From Microcoleus sp. bin48.metabat.b7b8b9.023 (GTDB lineage Bacteria; Cyanobacteriota; Cyanobacteriia; Cyanobacteriales; Microcoleaceae), in NCBI RefSeq assembly GCF_013299185.1, contig NZ_JAAFKG010000055.1:1-51024 (forward strand): a DNA stretch of 51,024 nucleotides. The letters run 5' to 3'. Shown piece after piece: positions 36,353-45,277 of the stretch (position 1 is its first letter; each line of letters opens with the position of its first letter). The notes beneath the pieces are model-generated. The model was not told the DNA's origin, made no database searches, and saw only the letters and a program-made list of their open reading frames with translations. The translations under genes were made by a program, and so were the position numbers.

Positions 36353-36675
36353 GCTGTCTGTAGCGATGCGAGGGCATCGGGAATAGTTGCTGACGGTGCT
36401 TGAAATTCACCAGTCAGGACATATTCTAATCGCAGTTTCAACCAGGTAATGAACACTGGATCTGTGGAAACAATAGCTGCTGCTGGCTGAGGGCATTTTG
36501 CTTTAATTGCTGCCATTGCCGGTGTTTCTAGGAAAGCGGGTTGTTTGATCAACCAAAAGTCTATTTGTTTTTCTTGTTCGTGGTAGTTGCGAGTTCTTTC
36601 TTTAAACACTTCATCAAGGGCTTCTTCTTCTAGCAAAAAGCGTTGGCTGGCTAAAACGTAGTAGTAGGTTTGCAT
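36349..36675 (-). CDS. ycf54: Mg-protoporphyrin monomethyl ester cyclase accessory protein Ycf54
   Basis: A 108-residue protein matching the Ycf54 family throughout (TYYYVLASQRFLLEEE, IDFWLIKQPAFLETP, AAAIVSTDPVFITWLKLRLEYVLTGEF). Ycf54 is required for normal accumulation and activity of the AcsF cyclase in cyanobacteria and plants. It is full length. The gene overlaps the next one (35612-36352) by 4 bases. acsF itself lies about 13 kb away in this window. Confidence 0.93.
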   Translation of the reverse strand: MQTYYYVLASQRFLLEEEALDEVFKERTRNYHEQEKQIDFWLIKQPAFLETPAMAAIKAKCPQPAAAIVSTDPVFITWLKLRLEYVLTGEFQAPSATIPDALASLQTA

Positions 36676-37151
36676 TTTTGTCGGTTGTTAAGGGTTGGTA
36701 GTTGGCGGTGAATGTCGCCTGTATCTGTGAGTTTTGTCGATTAAGGGTGAATTTGCCGAGTTGTGGCAGTTCGAGAACCTTAGACTATTGTGCCGTTTAC
36801 TTTACCTTATTTGTTGTCATTTTGGGTAGGTGCAGCGCCAGTTATGTCTGAAAAATGATTGGTTTGAGGGAAGTTGGGGGAGTTGGAGATTATTTTTCTG
36901 GGGGTTGATTTTTGTGGAAAATTCAGGTGATAATAGTAAATTAGATATAGTTGCACGTTAAAAAATTACAAATTATTAAGGCAATCTTGGGCTGTCATAC
37001 CGGATGAGGAGTGGTTTGCATATGGACAGTATTGCGATCGGTATTGCTTGGTGTATTGCTTGGTGTGTCGCTTGGGGCGATCGGCGATCGCGCTACGGAG
37101 CTCCCTTCCGTCAAGGGCGATCGCCCCTTATGCTCAACTTGTGGTATTGTA
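36676..37151. other. Gap without recognised genes
   Basis: This 476-base gap has short GATCGC-rich stretches and a few imperfect ATTGCTTGGTGT repeats near 37045-37075, but no supported gene and no CRISPR repeat. It contains the promoter region of ycf54. Confidence 0.5.
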
Positions 37152-38558
37152 TTATTTATACAAATTCCAAGTATTTTGACTTTCTATAACCATTTCTTGC
37201 CGCAAATCCCAAGGTAGTAAAACTTCAACTTGTGAACCCAAGGCTCGCAACCATCTGACGACATAGTAGTCTGTAAGTCGGTACTTGACTTGGTAGTAAA
37301 TATCGGTGCTAGGACGAGACTGAAGTATATCTAAAAGAATCTGTCGATTGTCTGGGTTGGGAGTATATTGTTTGATTAATGTGGCGGCGCGATCGCAGTC
37401 TATGGCGGTAAAAGTATTGTGGATGGCGATTCCTTGCAGGTAGGATTGAGCAAAAGTGCGATCGAACCGCAATACCATCAGCGCTGTTTCTTTATAAAAA
37501 TCGCAGCCCCAAGCTTCTTTTAACAAATCATTAACTGTTTTGGGAGTTGGCAGGTTATTTTCCCGATATTTTTCCCTTAACAATTGCGGTACGCGGGTAT
37601 CTTGCCAATCTAGCCGTTCTATGCGTTTACAAATAATGCGATCGAGCCGATATTTGTACCAATTGATATCACCTTTCGGAGTGCTACCATAGCCGCACAA
37701 ATATTTAGCTCGTTCCATAAAGTAAATGCAAACAGGATAAACAACGCACTCCTTATTGCTATTTTGGTGAGCGCTGTAATAAGTAATTATTAAAGGATGA
37801 ATTTGCCCGGAATCCCAAATTTCCTGCAATTCACTTTGAAATTGATCGACAGCATCTTCCAGGAGACTGGATTCTGGTACTAGATAGTCAACGTACAAAA
37901 ATACCCGATGATTATCTTCATCTGTTTCTGCTACAACTTGTTCTGCCAACAAAGGCAAACTCGGATCGAGAAAACTAAACATATCTAGATAAATCTGTGC
38001 TTTAGAATTCAAATTGCTCTCATAATTCGAGATCTCCGATTCATTAAATATTGACGGGATTGTTTCTAATAGGCGATAATTCTTGCTTCTGCCAGGAGCA
38101 TCAGCGATTAGTTTCAGCAAATCCCGAGTCACCAGCAAATCGAAATCATTTTGCAGAGATTTGCGAACTTGAGCGAATAACTTTTCTGCCAAGAGTTCGT
38201 CTAAATCGCGATCGCAAATTGCGATGTGTTTTTGTAAAGATTGCCGCCACTCATTTACAGACACGTTCCATTCGATCAACCACTGTTGCGTTGTTTTGTT
38301 GCAAGCACAATTTGGATCTGGATAGTTGGCAATATCTTCTTGCTTTTCATCTTTGTAATTCTCGCCAAAGAAAGCGGCGCGCCAATCAGCATAGGTAAAG
38401 GAATTTGCAAGGGCATTATATCCCTCGTCGCTGTACAGCCAACTTAACAAAACCCATAACCTGATGGCGCGGGTCAGATTTTGCATTTGGTCGATCGAGC
38501 CGTTGGCTAACTGTTGTAAAATTTGGGGGTTGGGGGGATTGGGAAAGGTTGGGTGCAC
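37152..38558 (-). CDS. TIGR03985 family CRISPR-associated protein (WYL-like)
   Basis: A 468-residue protein resembling the TIGR03985 family found beside cyanobacterial type III CRISPR loci. Residues about 240-310 look like a WYL fold (IITYYSAHQ, VVYPVCIYFMERAKYLCGY, WYKYRLDRI). WYL proteins are typically ligand-binding transcription regulators; regulation of the neighbouring operon is inference. The N-terminal part is helical. The start is GTG at 38556-38558. It is divergent from the effector operon, with 116 bases between starts. Confidence 0.75.
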   Translation of the reverse strand: MHPTFPNPPNPQILQQLANGSIDQMQNLTRAIRLWVLLSWLYSDEGYNALANSFTYADWRAAFFGENYKDEKQEDIANYPDPNCACNKTTQQWLIEWNVSVNEWRQSLQKHIAICDRDLDELLAEKLFAQVRKSLQNDFDLLVTRDLLKLIADAPGRSKNYRLLETIPSIFNESEISNYESNLNSKAQIYLDMFSFLDPSLPLLAEQVVAETDEDNHRVFLYVDYLVPESSLLEDAVDQFQSELQEIWDSGQIHPLIITYYSAHQNSNKECVVYPVCIYFMERAKYLCGYGSTPKGDINWYKYRLDRIICKRIERLDWQDTRVPQLLREKYRENNLPTPKTVNDLLKEAWGCDFYKETALMVLRFDRTFAQSYLQGIAIHNTFTAIDCDRAATLIKQYTPNPDNRQILLDILQSRPSTDIYYQVKYRLTDYYVVRWLRALGSQVEVLLPWDLRQEMVIESQNTWNLYK

Positions 38559-38674
38559 GGTGGTTTGAGGAATTGGTGTTGTGTTTTTATAGCCTAAGGG
38601 CGATCGGAAGCACCCCCTTCCGATAGAATGCCATAATCGGCGTGAAAGTTGAGCAAGACGGAGAGACAGGCTTT
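38559..38674. promoter_or_regulatory. Divergent promoter region of the type III-D locus
   Basis: The only gap large enough for a promoter of the seven-gene effector operon, shared with the TIGR03985 gene. It contains a HIP1-like GGCGATCGG. I could not place -35/-10 boxes with confidence. Confidence 0.4.
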
Positions 38675-39943
38675 ATGAGTACATCTGAGTTCGACAAGTA
38701 CAAAGTTGACCACCTGTTTTTGCTGATTGGCGAGAACCCTTTGCCAAATTATGTGGCGGCGAGACTTTTGTTAAATCCAGGAGGTACACCCTACCTTGTG
38801 TATACGACTGCTACAGATAAGCCAGCCAAGCGTCTGCAAACAATATTGAGTAGCGAACCAATTGGTTTAAAGACAGCTCAACTTGTGCCGCTCAACGATG
38901 GCGAAGCCGATGCCTATCAGATTCAAAAGGCAATTCGCTCTAAGTTAGAAACTATCAAGGATGGAAAAATTGGATTGAATTATACGGGCGGTACGAAGGC
39001 GATGGCTGTACACGCTTACAGAGCAGTTTTGAGCAAAGAGCTTCCCCAGACTGTGTTTAGCTATCTTGACCCCCGTAGATTGGAGATGTGTATCGATCGA
39101 GAAAATGGCGCTCGCATTACTCTTAAAGTTAAACCAGAATTGCTGCAAGTCAAACTTGCAGAACTTTTTCAAATTCACGGTTTAGAGTTGAAAGCAGATC
39201 CTACACAAGAAGCCCATTTACCAGATTTAGCCGCAGCACTCGCCGAAGTCTTTAAGGATGAACATAAAGCAAAGCAATGGTTTGATTGGTACTATGGCAT
39301 CTTCCGTGAAGAGGCACGTAAGAAGAAAAAAAATGGTGATTGCGGTGATTGGAAGAGCCAAACAGCTTTGCTAGAGTTAGCAATACCTCTGGAAAAATTA
39401 CCTCAAGAAATATTGACAGCATTTCGTTCAAAAAATATTATATCTGATAATAAGCTGTCGTTAAAAGAAGTGCAAAATAAAAATATGTTCAGTAAATTAG
39501 AGCATTTTTGTGATTGGCTCGATGGTTTCTGGCTAGAGCATCATGTTTTGCAACAAGTCAAAAATATTGCCGATCGACATTCCATCAAGGACTATGGAGT
39601 TAATTTTAAAGTTCCTCTTACTGGAACTAGAGACGGATTTGAATTCGATGTGGCGTTTACACGAGGTTATCAGCTTTTCGCAATTTCTGTTTCAACAACT
39701 AGCAAAAGAGACTTATGTAAAGTAAAGCTGTTTGAAGCCTACTTACGGGCGCGGCAAATGGGTGGAGATGAGGCAAGAGTAGCTTTAATTTGCTGTACTA
39801 ACGAACCTGATGGACTCAAAGCTGAACTAGCGGTACTAGATGACAAAAAGATAGCTGTATTTGGGCGGGACTATTTAATGGATTTATCGAGCAAAATTGA
39901 AGCATGGATTCAGCAAAACGATAAGGATGCAAGTGCAAAATGA
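38675..39943 (+). CDS. CARF-domain protein with degenerate PD-(D/E)XK (Card1/DUF1887-like)
   Basis: A 422-residue protein. The N-terminal CARF fold begins VDHLFLLIGENPLPNY and contains the ring-nucleotide motif NYTGGTKAMAVHAY, as in Card1/Can-type effectors that bind cyclic oligoadenylates. The C-terminus has the nuclease frame (GFWLEHHVLQQV; FEFDVAFTRGYQLFAISVST). Asp325 is kept, but the positions of Glu and Lys in the usual D-x12-E-x-K are Ser338 and Ser340, so cleavage is doubtful. I chose ATG 38675 (GGAGAG upstream); GTG 38642 is in frame. It is the first gene of the operon and overlaps cas10 by 4 bases. Confidence 0.8.
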   Translation: MSTSEFDKYKVDHLFLLIGENPLPNYVAARLLLNPGGTPYLVYTTATDKPAKRLQTILSSEPIGLKTAQLVPLNDGEADAYQIQKAIRSKLETIKDGKIGLNYTGGTKAMAVHAYRAVLSKELPQTVFSYLDPRRLEMCIDRENGARITLKVKPELLQVKLAELFQIHGLELKADPTQEAHLPDLAAALAEVFKDEHKAKQWFDWYYGIFREEARKKKKNGDCGDWKSQTALLELAIPLEKLPQEILTAFRSKNIISDNKLSLKEVQNKNMFSKLEHFCDWLDGFWLEHHVLQQVKNIADRHSIKDYGVNFKVPLTGTRDGFEFDVAFTRGYQLFAISVSTTSKRDLCKVKLFEAYLRARQMGGDEARVALICCTNEPDGLKAELAVLDDKKIAVFGRDYLMDLSSKIEAWIQQNDKDASAK

Positions 39944-41616
39944 GAAAATTTACTGTCACTGTACTAGACACCACTGGAATTCAACCGTACATTTTTGGGA
40001 GTAACCGCTTGCGCGAAAATATCGGTGCATCCTACCTAGTCTCTCAAGCAACGGACAACTGGGGGAGAAATGCTTTAGATACATTGAAAGAAAAAATAAA
40101 GCAAAAAATTTACGCTTTCGATCCTGAGAAACATCAACCAGAGGCAAAACCTTACATTGAAGATGATGAATTAGCTGCTGAATTAGTTTATGCAGGTGGT
40201 GGCAATACAGTATTGTTGTTTTCAGACAAGGAATATGCCGTGCAATTTACTCAAATTTTGAGCAAGCGAATCTTAGAAGAAGCACCAGGAATTAATCTTG
40301 TAGCTGTTCATCAAGAATTTGATTGGGATAGTCAATCTCTATATGATATCGTTCAGAATTTGATGAAAAATGACTTGGATTCCAAAAAGCGCAGCCGGAT
40401 ACCCTCTGCACCATTGCTGGGTTTGGGCGTGACTGCAACTTGTCGATCGACTCAGTTAGTTGCTGTAGGTGAAAGTGCAAAATTTGAAGATGATGAACCC
40501 TATCTTATTTCTAGAGAAATCCAGAAAAAACTGGACGCTGTTCCTTTAGCAAACCGTCAACTTCGAGAAAAATTACTCAACACTACTTCAGGAATTTACG
40601 AATTTCCCTTTAAAACTGACTACATGGGTCGTTCGGAAGGGGATTCCAGCTATGTTGCTGTGATTCATGCTGATGGCAATAGCATGGGAAAACGCTTTCA
40701 AAAATTTGGCGAAAAGCTGTCTAATCGCAACTACATCATCGCCATGCGTAAACTTTCCTACAGTGTTAATCAGGCTGGCATCAATGCACTCAAAAAAGTG
40801 GTAGAGGTACTGGTTAATTCCATTGATGTAGATACAGATGGGAAGAGAAAGGTAAAGGGACAGTTTGAAATAAGAGATAATTACTTACCATTTCGTCCTC
40901 TAGTTTATGGTGGTGATGATGTCACATTTGTTTGTGATGGACGCTTAGGGCTAGAATTGGCTGCAATTTATCTTGAAGCACTTGAAAACCAGCCCATTGC
41001 CGATGGTCTGCCTATCAAGGCTTGTGCTGGAATTTGTGTTGTTAAAACTCACTATCCCTTTGCACGAGCTTATCAACTAAGCGAAGATTTGTGCCGAAAA
41101 GCTAAAAGCTTTGTTAAAGATGAAAGGAAAGACTATGGTAAAGAAGATTTCTCAGCTTTGGATTGGCATTTGGCAGCCAGTGGCTTAATTGGGTCAATTT
41201 CTGAGATTCGCGATCGCGAATTTCAAGTACCAGCAGGTAGTTTGTCAATGCGACCTATTAGTTTGAAAAAAGAAATCGATAGCGATTGGCGTACTTGGCA
41301 AGGTTTCAGCAAAGTAGTCAAACACTTAAATGAAGATGAAGATTGGAAAAATCGTCGAAATAAGGTGATTGCCTTAAGAGATGTACTGCGTCAAGGAATT
41401 GAAGGAACGCAGAAGTTTCTCAAAAACTACAGAATCAAGGATGAGCAACTACCTCTTTTTCCAGAATTTGGCGGTCAAAATAAAAGTTTAGCTGAGAAAG
41501 GTTGGCTGAATGGAGTTTGTGGTTATTTTGATGCCATTGAAGCCATGGATTTTTATATCTCATTGAGGGAAGAATCAAATGCCGATTTACCGACTGAAAA
41601 TAAAACTGCTGAGTGA
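39940..41616 (+). CDS. cas10: Cas10 without HD domain (type III-D)
   Basis: A 558-residue Cas10. It begins directly with the first palm (VTVLDTTGIQPYIF) and has no N-terminal HD nuclease. The cyclase palm contains VAVIHADGNSMG (Asp245) and YGGDDVTF (GGDD 324-327), so cyclic oligoadenylate synthesis looks possible. The C-terminal 130 residues are helical. Its ATG overlaps the CARF gene stop by 4 bases and its end overlaps the next gene by 38. Together with the CARF gene this suggests signalling rather than DNA cleavage as its output. Confidence 0.9.
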   Translation: MRKFTVTVLDTTGIQPYIFGSNRLRENIGASYLVSQATDNWGRNALDTLKEKIKQKIYAFDPEKHQPEAKPYIEDDELAAELVYAGGGNTVLLFSDKEYAVQFTQILSKRILEEAPGINLVAVHQEFDWDSQSLYDIVQNLMKNDLDSKKRSRIPSAPLLGLGVTATCRSTQLVAVGESAKFEDDEPYLISREIQKKLDAVPLANRQLREKLLNTTSGIYEFPFKTDYMGRSEGDSSYVAVIHADGNSMGKRFQKFGEKLSNRNYIIAMRKLSYSVNQAGINALKKVVEVLVNSIDVDTDGKRKVKGQFEIRDNYLPFRPLVYGGDDVTFVCDGRLGLELAAIYLEALENQPIADGLPIKACAGICVVKTHYPFARAYQLSEDLCRKAKSFVKDERKDYGKEDFSALDWHLAASGLIGSISEIRDREFQVPAGSLSMRPISLKKEIDSDWRTWQGFSKVVKHLNEDEDWKNRRNKVIALRDVLRQGIEGTQKFLKNYRIKDEQLPLFPEFGGQNKSLAEKGWLNGVCGYFDAIEAMDFYISLREESNADLPTENKTAE

Positions 41617-42247
41617 TACAACTTTTGGACGGGGAGATGGAGTCGCAGGTTTAATTGACCAAGAAGTGGAACACGATCCTTTTGGTTTTCCGTACTTGCG
41701 GGGACGTACTCTCAAGGGATTGCTGAGTGAAGAAGGCGATAACTTAATTGCAATGTTGACTAATCATCGCCCATCTTGGGAAAGAGTTGCTTGCGATTTG
41801 TTCGGTACATTGGGCAGTACCATAGGGACAACGGGCGCAGTTCATGTAGGTGATGCTTGTTTGCCAGAGGATTTACGTCAAGCAGTTGCTTTCCAGATTA
41901 AGGATGAAACTTTAACAAAAACAGAGGTACTTGATTCCCTAACAACTATCCGTCGTCAAACTTCTATAGACCCACATTCCGGTACACCCGATGAAGGTAG
42001 TTTGCGTTCATTTCGTGTAGTTTTGCGCGACCTTTGTTTCACTTCTGACTTGATTTTTGAGAAGATGCCAAGTGATGAGATGTTGTCACTTATAGCCGTA
42101 GGTTCCCTAGCACTTCGGCGCTTGGGTAGCGGACGCAATCGAGGTCGCGGTCATGTGCAATGTACGTTGCATGATGTAAACGGTGATGACATTACGCATC
42201 GCTACGCCAACTATTTTGGACAAGAAATTAAGGAGAAAGTTGCATGA
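41579..42247 (+). CDS. Cas7 (Csm3-like RAMP), type III-D
   Basis: A 222-residue single-domain RAMP. Asp27 in GLIDQEVEHD occupies the position of the target-RNA-cleaving Asp of Csm3-type Cas7. The motif YLRGRTLKGLL follows, and the C-terminal glycine-rich loop is LRRLGSGRNRGRGHV. It forms part of the crRNA backbone. It overlaps cas10 by 38 bases and csx10 by 4 (ATGA). In type III-Dv relatives an equivalent Cas7 is fused to Cas5-Cas11; here it is separate. Confidence 0.85.
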   Translation: MPIYRLKIKLLSDTTFGRGDGVAGLIDQEVEHDPFGFPYLRGRTLKGLLSEEGDNLIAMLTNHRPSWERVACDLFGTLGSTIGTTGAVHVGDACLPEDLRQAVAFQIKDETLTKTEVLDSLTTIRRQTSIDPHSGTPDEGSLRSFRVVLRDLCFTSDLIFEKMPSDEMLSLIAVGSLALRRLGSGRNRGRGHVQCTLHDVNGDDITHRYANYFGQEIKEKVA

Positions 42248-43803
42248 AAGCAATTACTTTAACATTACATACTCAGCAACCAATCCTCGCTACTTCATTT
42301 CAAGGCGATCCCAACAGCGATGTATCATACTCTTACATTCCAGGTAGCATGATTCGCGGTGCAATTATTGGGCGTTACATGAGGCAGAATCACTTGTCAG
42401 AACTTGATTTAACCAACGAAGAAGTGAAGCGATTGTTCTTCGATGCCAACAGTACGCGCTACTTAAATGCTTACCTTTTGAGTCAGGAAAAGAAACGCAC
42501 TCTTCCCCTACCTTTATGTTGGTTCAAGGATAAGGATGATGAACTTAAGGATAATTCATCTATAACTGTATATGATTTCAGTATTGATAGAGGAGACAAT
42601 CCAGAAACTCCTAAATCTGTGGGTGAATACTTTTGGACGAAAGAACGAGGAGTTGTCAAATTATACAAAGACAAGCGGCGGATTAATATTCATAATTTTC
42701 GCGATCGCCAAAAAGGACGTTCTACAGACAATCAAGGTGAACTCTTCCGCTACGACGCCCTAGATGCGGGACAAAAGTTTCAATCAGTAATCCTCTGCGA
42801 AGATAGAGACGCAATCACACTTCAGATGTTATTAGTCACCGAACCAAACATCTGGTTAGGAGGTTCCCAAAGTGCCGGATACGGACATACCAAGATTATC
42901 GACTTAAAAATTATTAATCATTGGGATGAAATTGGAATTCCAGCAGAAGAGCGTGAAAATGATGAAAATTTAAGCATTACACTTTTGAGCGATACACTTT
43001 TAAGGAATGAATGCGGTCAGCCTGTAGCCGATCCAATGTTAATTAAACAAGCTGTCGAGGAAGTGTTAAAAATCTCATTACCTGAAACTAGCAATATTTT
43101 TGCTGGTAGCACTTTAATTGGTGGATTTAACCGTAAATGGGGATTGCCTTTACCTCAAGTGCCAGCATTAGCAGCAGGAACTGCGATCGTTTTTGAAGGT
43201 ATTGAGATTAATGAATCACAAATTAAACAACTTGAAGCTTATGGAATTGGAGAGAGAAGAGAAGATGGTTTTGGTCGAATTGCTATAAATGGGCTGAAAA
43301 AAGAACATTTTTTAGCTATTTTCCCAAGTTCATCTAATACATCTAGTTTGCCACCTTTGAAAGATGAAGTATCCCGCCTTTTAGCTGAACAGATGGCACA
43401 AAGATTGTTGGAGCAAAAACTAGAACAGGAACTTCAGAAACAAGTTGGATATTTAAGTTTGCAAGATGGTATTAGCAATAGTCAACTTTCTCGACTTCAG
43501 TCTGTCGCACAACAGGCACTTCCAACAGGTGACTGCAACTTGCTTTTATCTCTTCTAAATAACTTGCCATCTAATGCTCGCAATCAATTCGATCGCACAA
43601 AAATCGGCAATAAATCATTCAGACAACAACTAGACGAGTGGTTAGCTAATCCGGGAGATTGGATTAATGGAATCGAAGTAAAAATTGCTGATGTAGATCG
43701 AAGGTTTGATGACGATCGCGCTAGACAAGATAAGCTAGCCCAAAAGTATACGCTGCGGCTGATTATGGCGGTAGCGAAGAAGGCAACTAAGGAGAAAAAA
43801 TAA
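42244..43803 (+). CDS. csx10: Csx10 (Cas5-like RAMP) with C-terminal helical Cas11-like region
   Basis: A 519-residue protein. Residues 1-358 are RAMP-type (LTLHTQQPILATSF; YIPGSMIRGAIIGRY; WLGGSQSAGYGHTKI; GIGERREDGFGRI) and match Csx10, the III-D signature Cas5-like subunit that caps the crRNA 5' end. From about 360 to the end the protein is almost entirely helical and charged (RLLAEQMAQRLLEQKLEQEL), the size of a small subunit; I infer a fused Cas11-like domain. It is coupled on both sides (4-base and 1-base overlaps). Confidence 0.83.
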   Translation: MKAITLTLHTQQPILATSFQGDPNSDVSYSYIPGSMIRGAIIGRYMRQNHLSELDLTNEEVKRLFFDANSTRYLNAYLLSQEKKRTLPLPLCWFKDKDDELKDNSSITVYDFSIDRGDNPETPKSVGEYFWTKERGVVKLYKDKRRINIHNFRDRQKGRSTDNQGELFRYDALDAGQKFQSVILCEDRDAITLQMLLVTEPNIWLGGSQSAGYGHTKIIDLKIINHWDEIGIPAEERENDENLSITLLSDTLLRNECGQPVADPMLIKQAVEEVLKISLPETSNIFAGSTLIGGFNRKWGLPLPQVPALAAGTAIVFEGIEINESQIKQLEAYGIGERREDGFGRIAINGLKKEHFLAIFPSSSNTSSLPPLKDEVSRLLAEQMAQRLLEQKLEQELQKQVGYLSLQDGISNSQLSRLQSVAQQALPTGDCNLLLSLLNNLPSNARNQFDRTKIGNKSFRQQLDEWLANPGDWINGIEVKIADVDRRFDDDRARQDKLAQKYTLRLIMAVAKKATKEKK

Positions 43804-45275
43804 TGAATCAAGAACGCCTAAACCGCAATCAGCATCCGATCGCCAAACGCATCATTGTACGCGGCATCTTAATTTTAGATACGCCGACTTGCTTGGGAAG
43901 CGGTGATGCAGATAGTCCCACGGATTTAGCATTGTTACGAGATAGTGTTAGTGACTGTGCCCTTTTAACTGGTGCATCGATTACAGGTGCTTTGCGTAAC
44001 TACTTGCGCGAGTGCGAACACGGGTATGGTGCAGGCGAACAAAATTGCGATCGGGCTACTACCCTATTCGGTGGAACTCGTCGCGATCCTGACGGCGAAA
44101 AAAGTCCATTAATTATCAATGATGCTATTAGCAGCAAGATTCCTGTTATAGAATTAAGAGATGGTGTGGCAATTGAATCGATAACAGGTACTGCAAAGAA
44201 GGGTCAAAAATACGATTTAGAACTGTTAGCAGCAGAAACAGAATTTCAGCTCGGCTTTGAGTTGTCTGTAGAAAAAAATCTCAGTCAAAGTAAACAGCAA
44301 GCATTAATTAATTTGTTGGCATTGGCTTTACGAGGTTTAGAGCAGGGCGACATCAGTATTGGTATGAAAAAGCGGCGCGGTTTTGGTCGCTGTCATGTCA
44401 AAAACTGGCAGGTTTGGAACTTTCACCTGGAAAATCATGATGATCGAATGGCATGGTTAAATTTTGAACATTGGCGCACAGGTTTATTACCCGATCGCGA
44501 AACTTATTCATCAATTGCTACTGCTCTGGGAGTATCATTAGAGAATGAGAAGGATGAGCGCGATCGCTTCCTCATCCACGCCACATTCAACTTAGTAGGT
44601 TCACTCCTCATCCGTTCCGGTCAAGACTCAACGGGACGCGCTCCCGATGTTGTACACTTGAAATCTCATCTACCAGATAAATCAGATTCATTACCAGTAT
44701 TATCCGGTACGAGTTTAGCTGGAGTATTACGCCATCGAGCCGAGCGCATTGTTAACACATTGGGCGGTAGTTCCACACTTGTGAAAGAGCTATTTGGTTT
44801 TGTTGAAGGGAAGGAAGCAAAATCAAGCAGTTTAGTTGTTCACGAGAAAGTGATTGAAAACGCAACTGAATTAGTACAAAACAGAATTGCGATCGACCGT
44901 TTTACCGGAGGTGCATATCATGGCGCATTATTTGACGAACAACCTATATTTGGAGGAAGTGTCTGTATCGAGCTAGAGTTGCGGAATCCCCAAGATCATC
45001 AAATTGGATTGTTGTTACTCTTGCTGAAAGATTTGTGGACAAGCGATTTACCTGTGGGAGGTGAAAGCAGCATTGGACGAGGACGTTTGAAAGGAATCAA
45101 AGCAGACTTAATTTGGAATCGTCCACAACATCCGAAACAATGGAAAATTACACAAAGTAATGGAAATTTGCAAATTGAAGATGGATTGGATTTAAGCAAG
45201 TCAGAAACTTTAGTTAAAGATGACTTAGAACAATTTGTCAAGGCTTTGTTAAAAGAATTAGGTAAGGAGGTGTGA
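43803..45275 (+). CDS. Double Cas7 fusion (Cas7-2x), type III-D
   Basis: A 490-residue protein of two RAMP domains. Domain 1 (about 15-215) has GSGDADSPTDLALLRD (candidate catalytic Asp41) and KKRRGFGRCHV. Domain 2 (about 255-430) has RSGQDSTGRAPDVVHL (candidate Asp282), SGTSLAGVLRHRAE and GGESSIGRGRLKG. Both therefore keep an Asp in the position used for RNA cleavage. Such double Cas7 proteins occur in III-D/III-Dv complexes. It starts within the csx10 stop (TAATG) and is followed 2 bases later by csx19. Confidence 0.86.
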   Translation: MNQERLNRNQHPIAKRIIVRGILILDTPTCLGSGDADSPTDLALLRDSVSDCALLTGASITGALRNYLRECEHGYGAGEQNCDRATTLFGGTRRDPDGEKSPLIINDAISSKIPVIELRDGVAIESITGTAKKGQKYDLELLAAETEFQLGFELSVEKNLSQSKQQALINLLALALRGLEQGDISIGMKKRRGFGRCHVKNWQVWNFHLENHDDRMAWLNFEHWRTGLLPDRETYSSIATALGVSLENEKDERDRFLIHATFNLVGSLLIRSGQDSTGRAPDVVHLKSHLPDKSDSLPVLSGTSLAGVLRHRAERIVNTLGGSSTLVKELFGFVEGKEAKSSSLVVHEKVIENATELVQNRIAIDRFTGGAYHGALFDEQPIFGGSVCIELELRNPQDHQIGLLLLLLKDLWTSDLPVGGESSIGRGRLKGIKADLIWNRPQHPKQWKITQSNGNLQIEDGLDLSKSETLVKDDLEQFVKALLKELGKEV

Positions 45276-45277
45276 AT

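Noticed and set aside
37004..37217. Short open frames upstream of the TIGR03985 stop
   Set aside because: They consist of GATCGC-rich and low-complexity sequence and overlap the real gene on the other strand.
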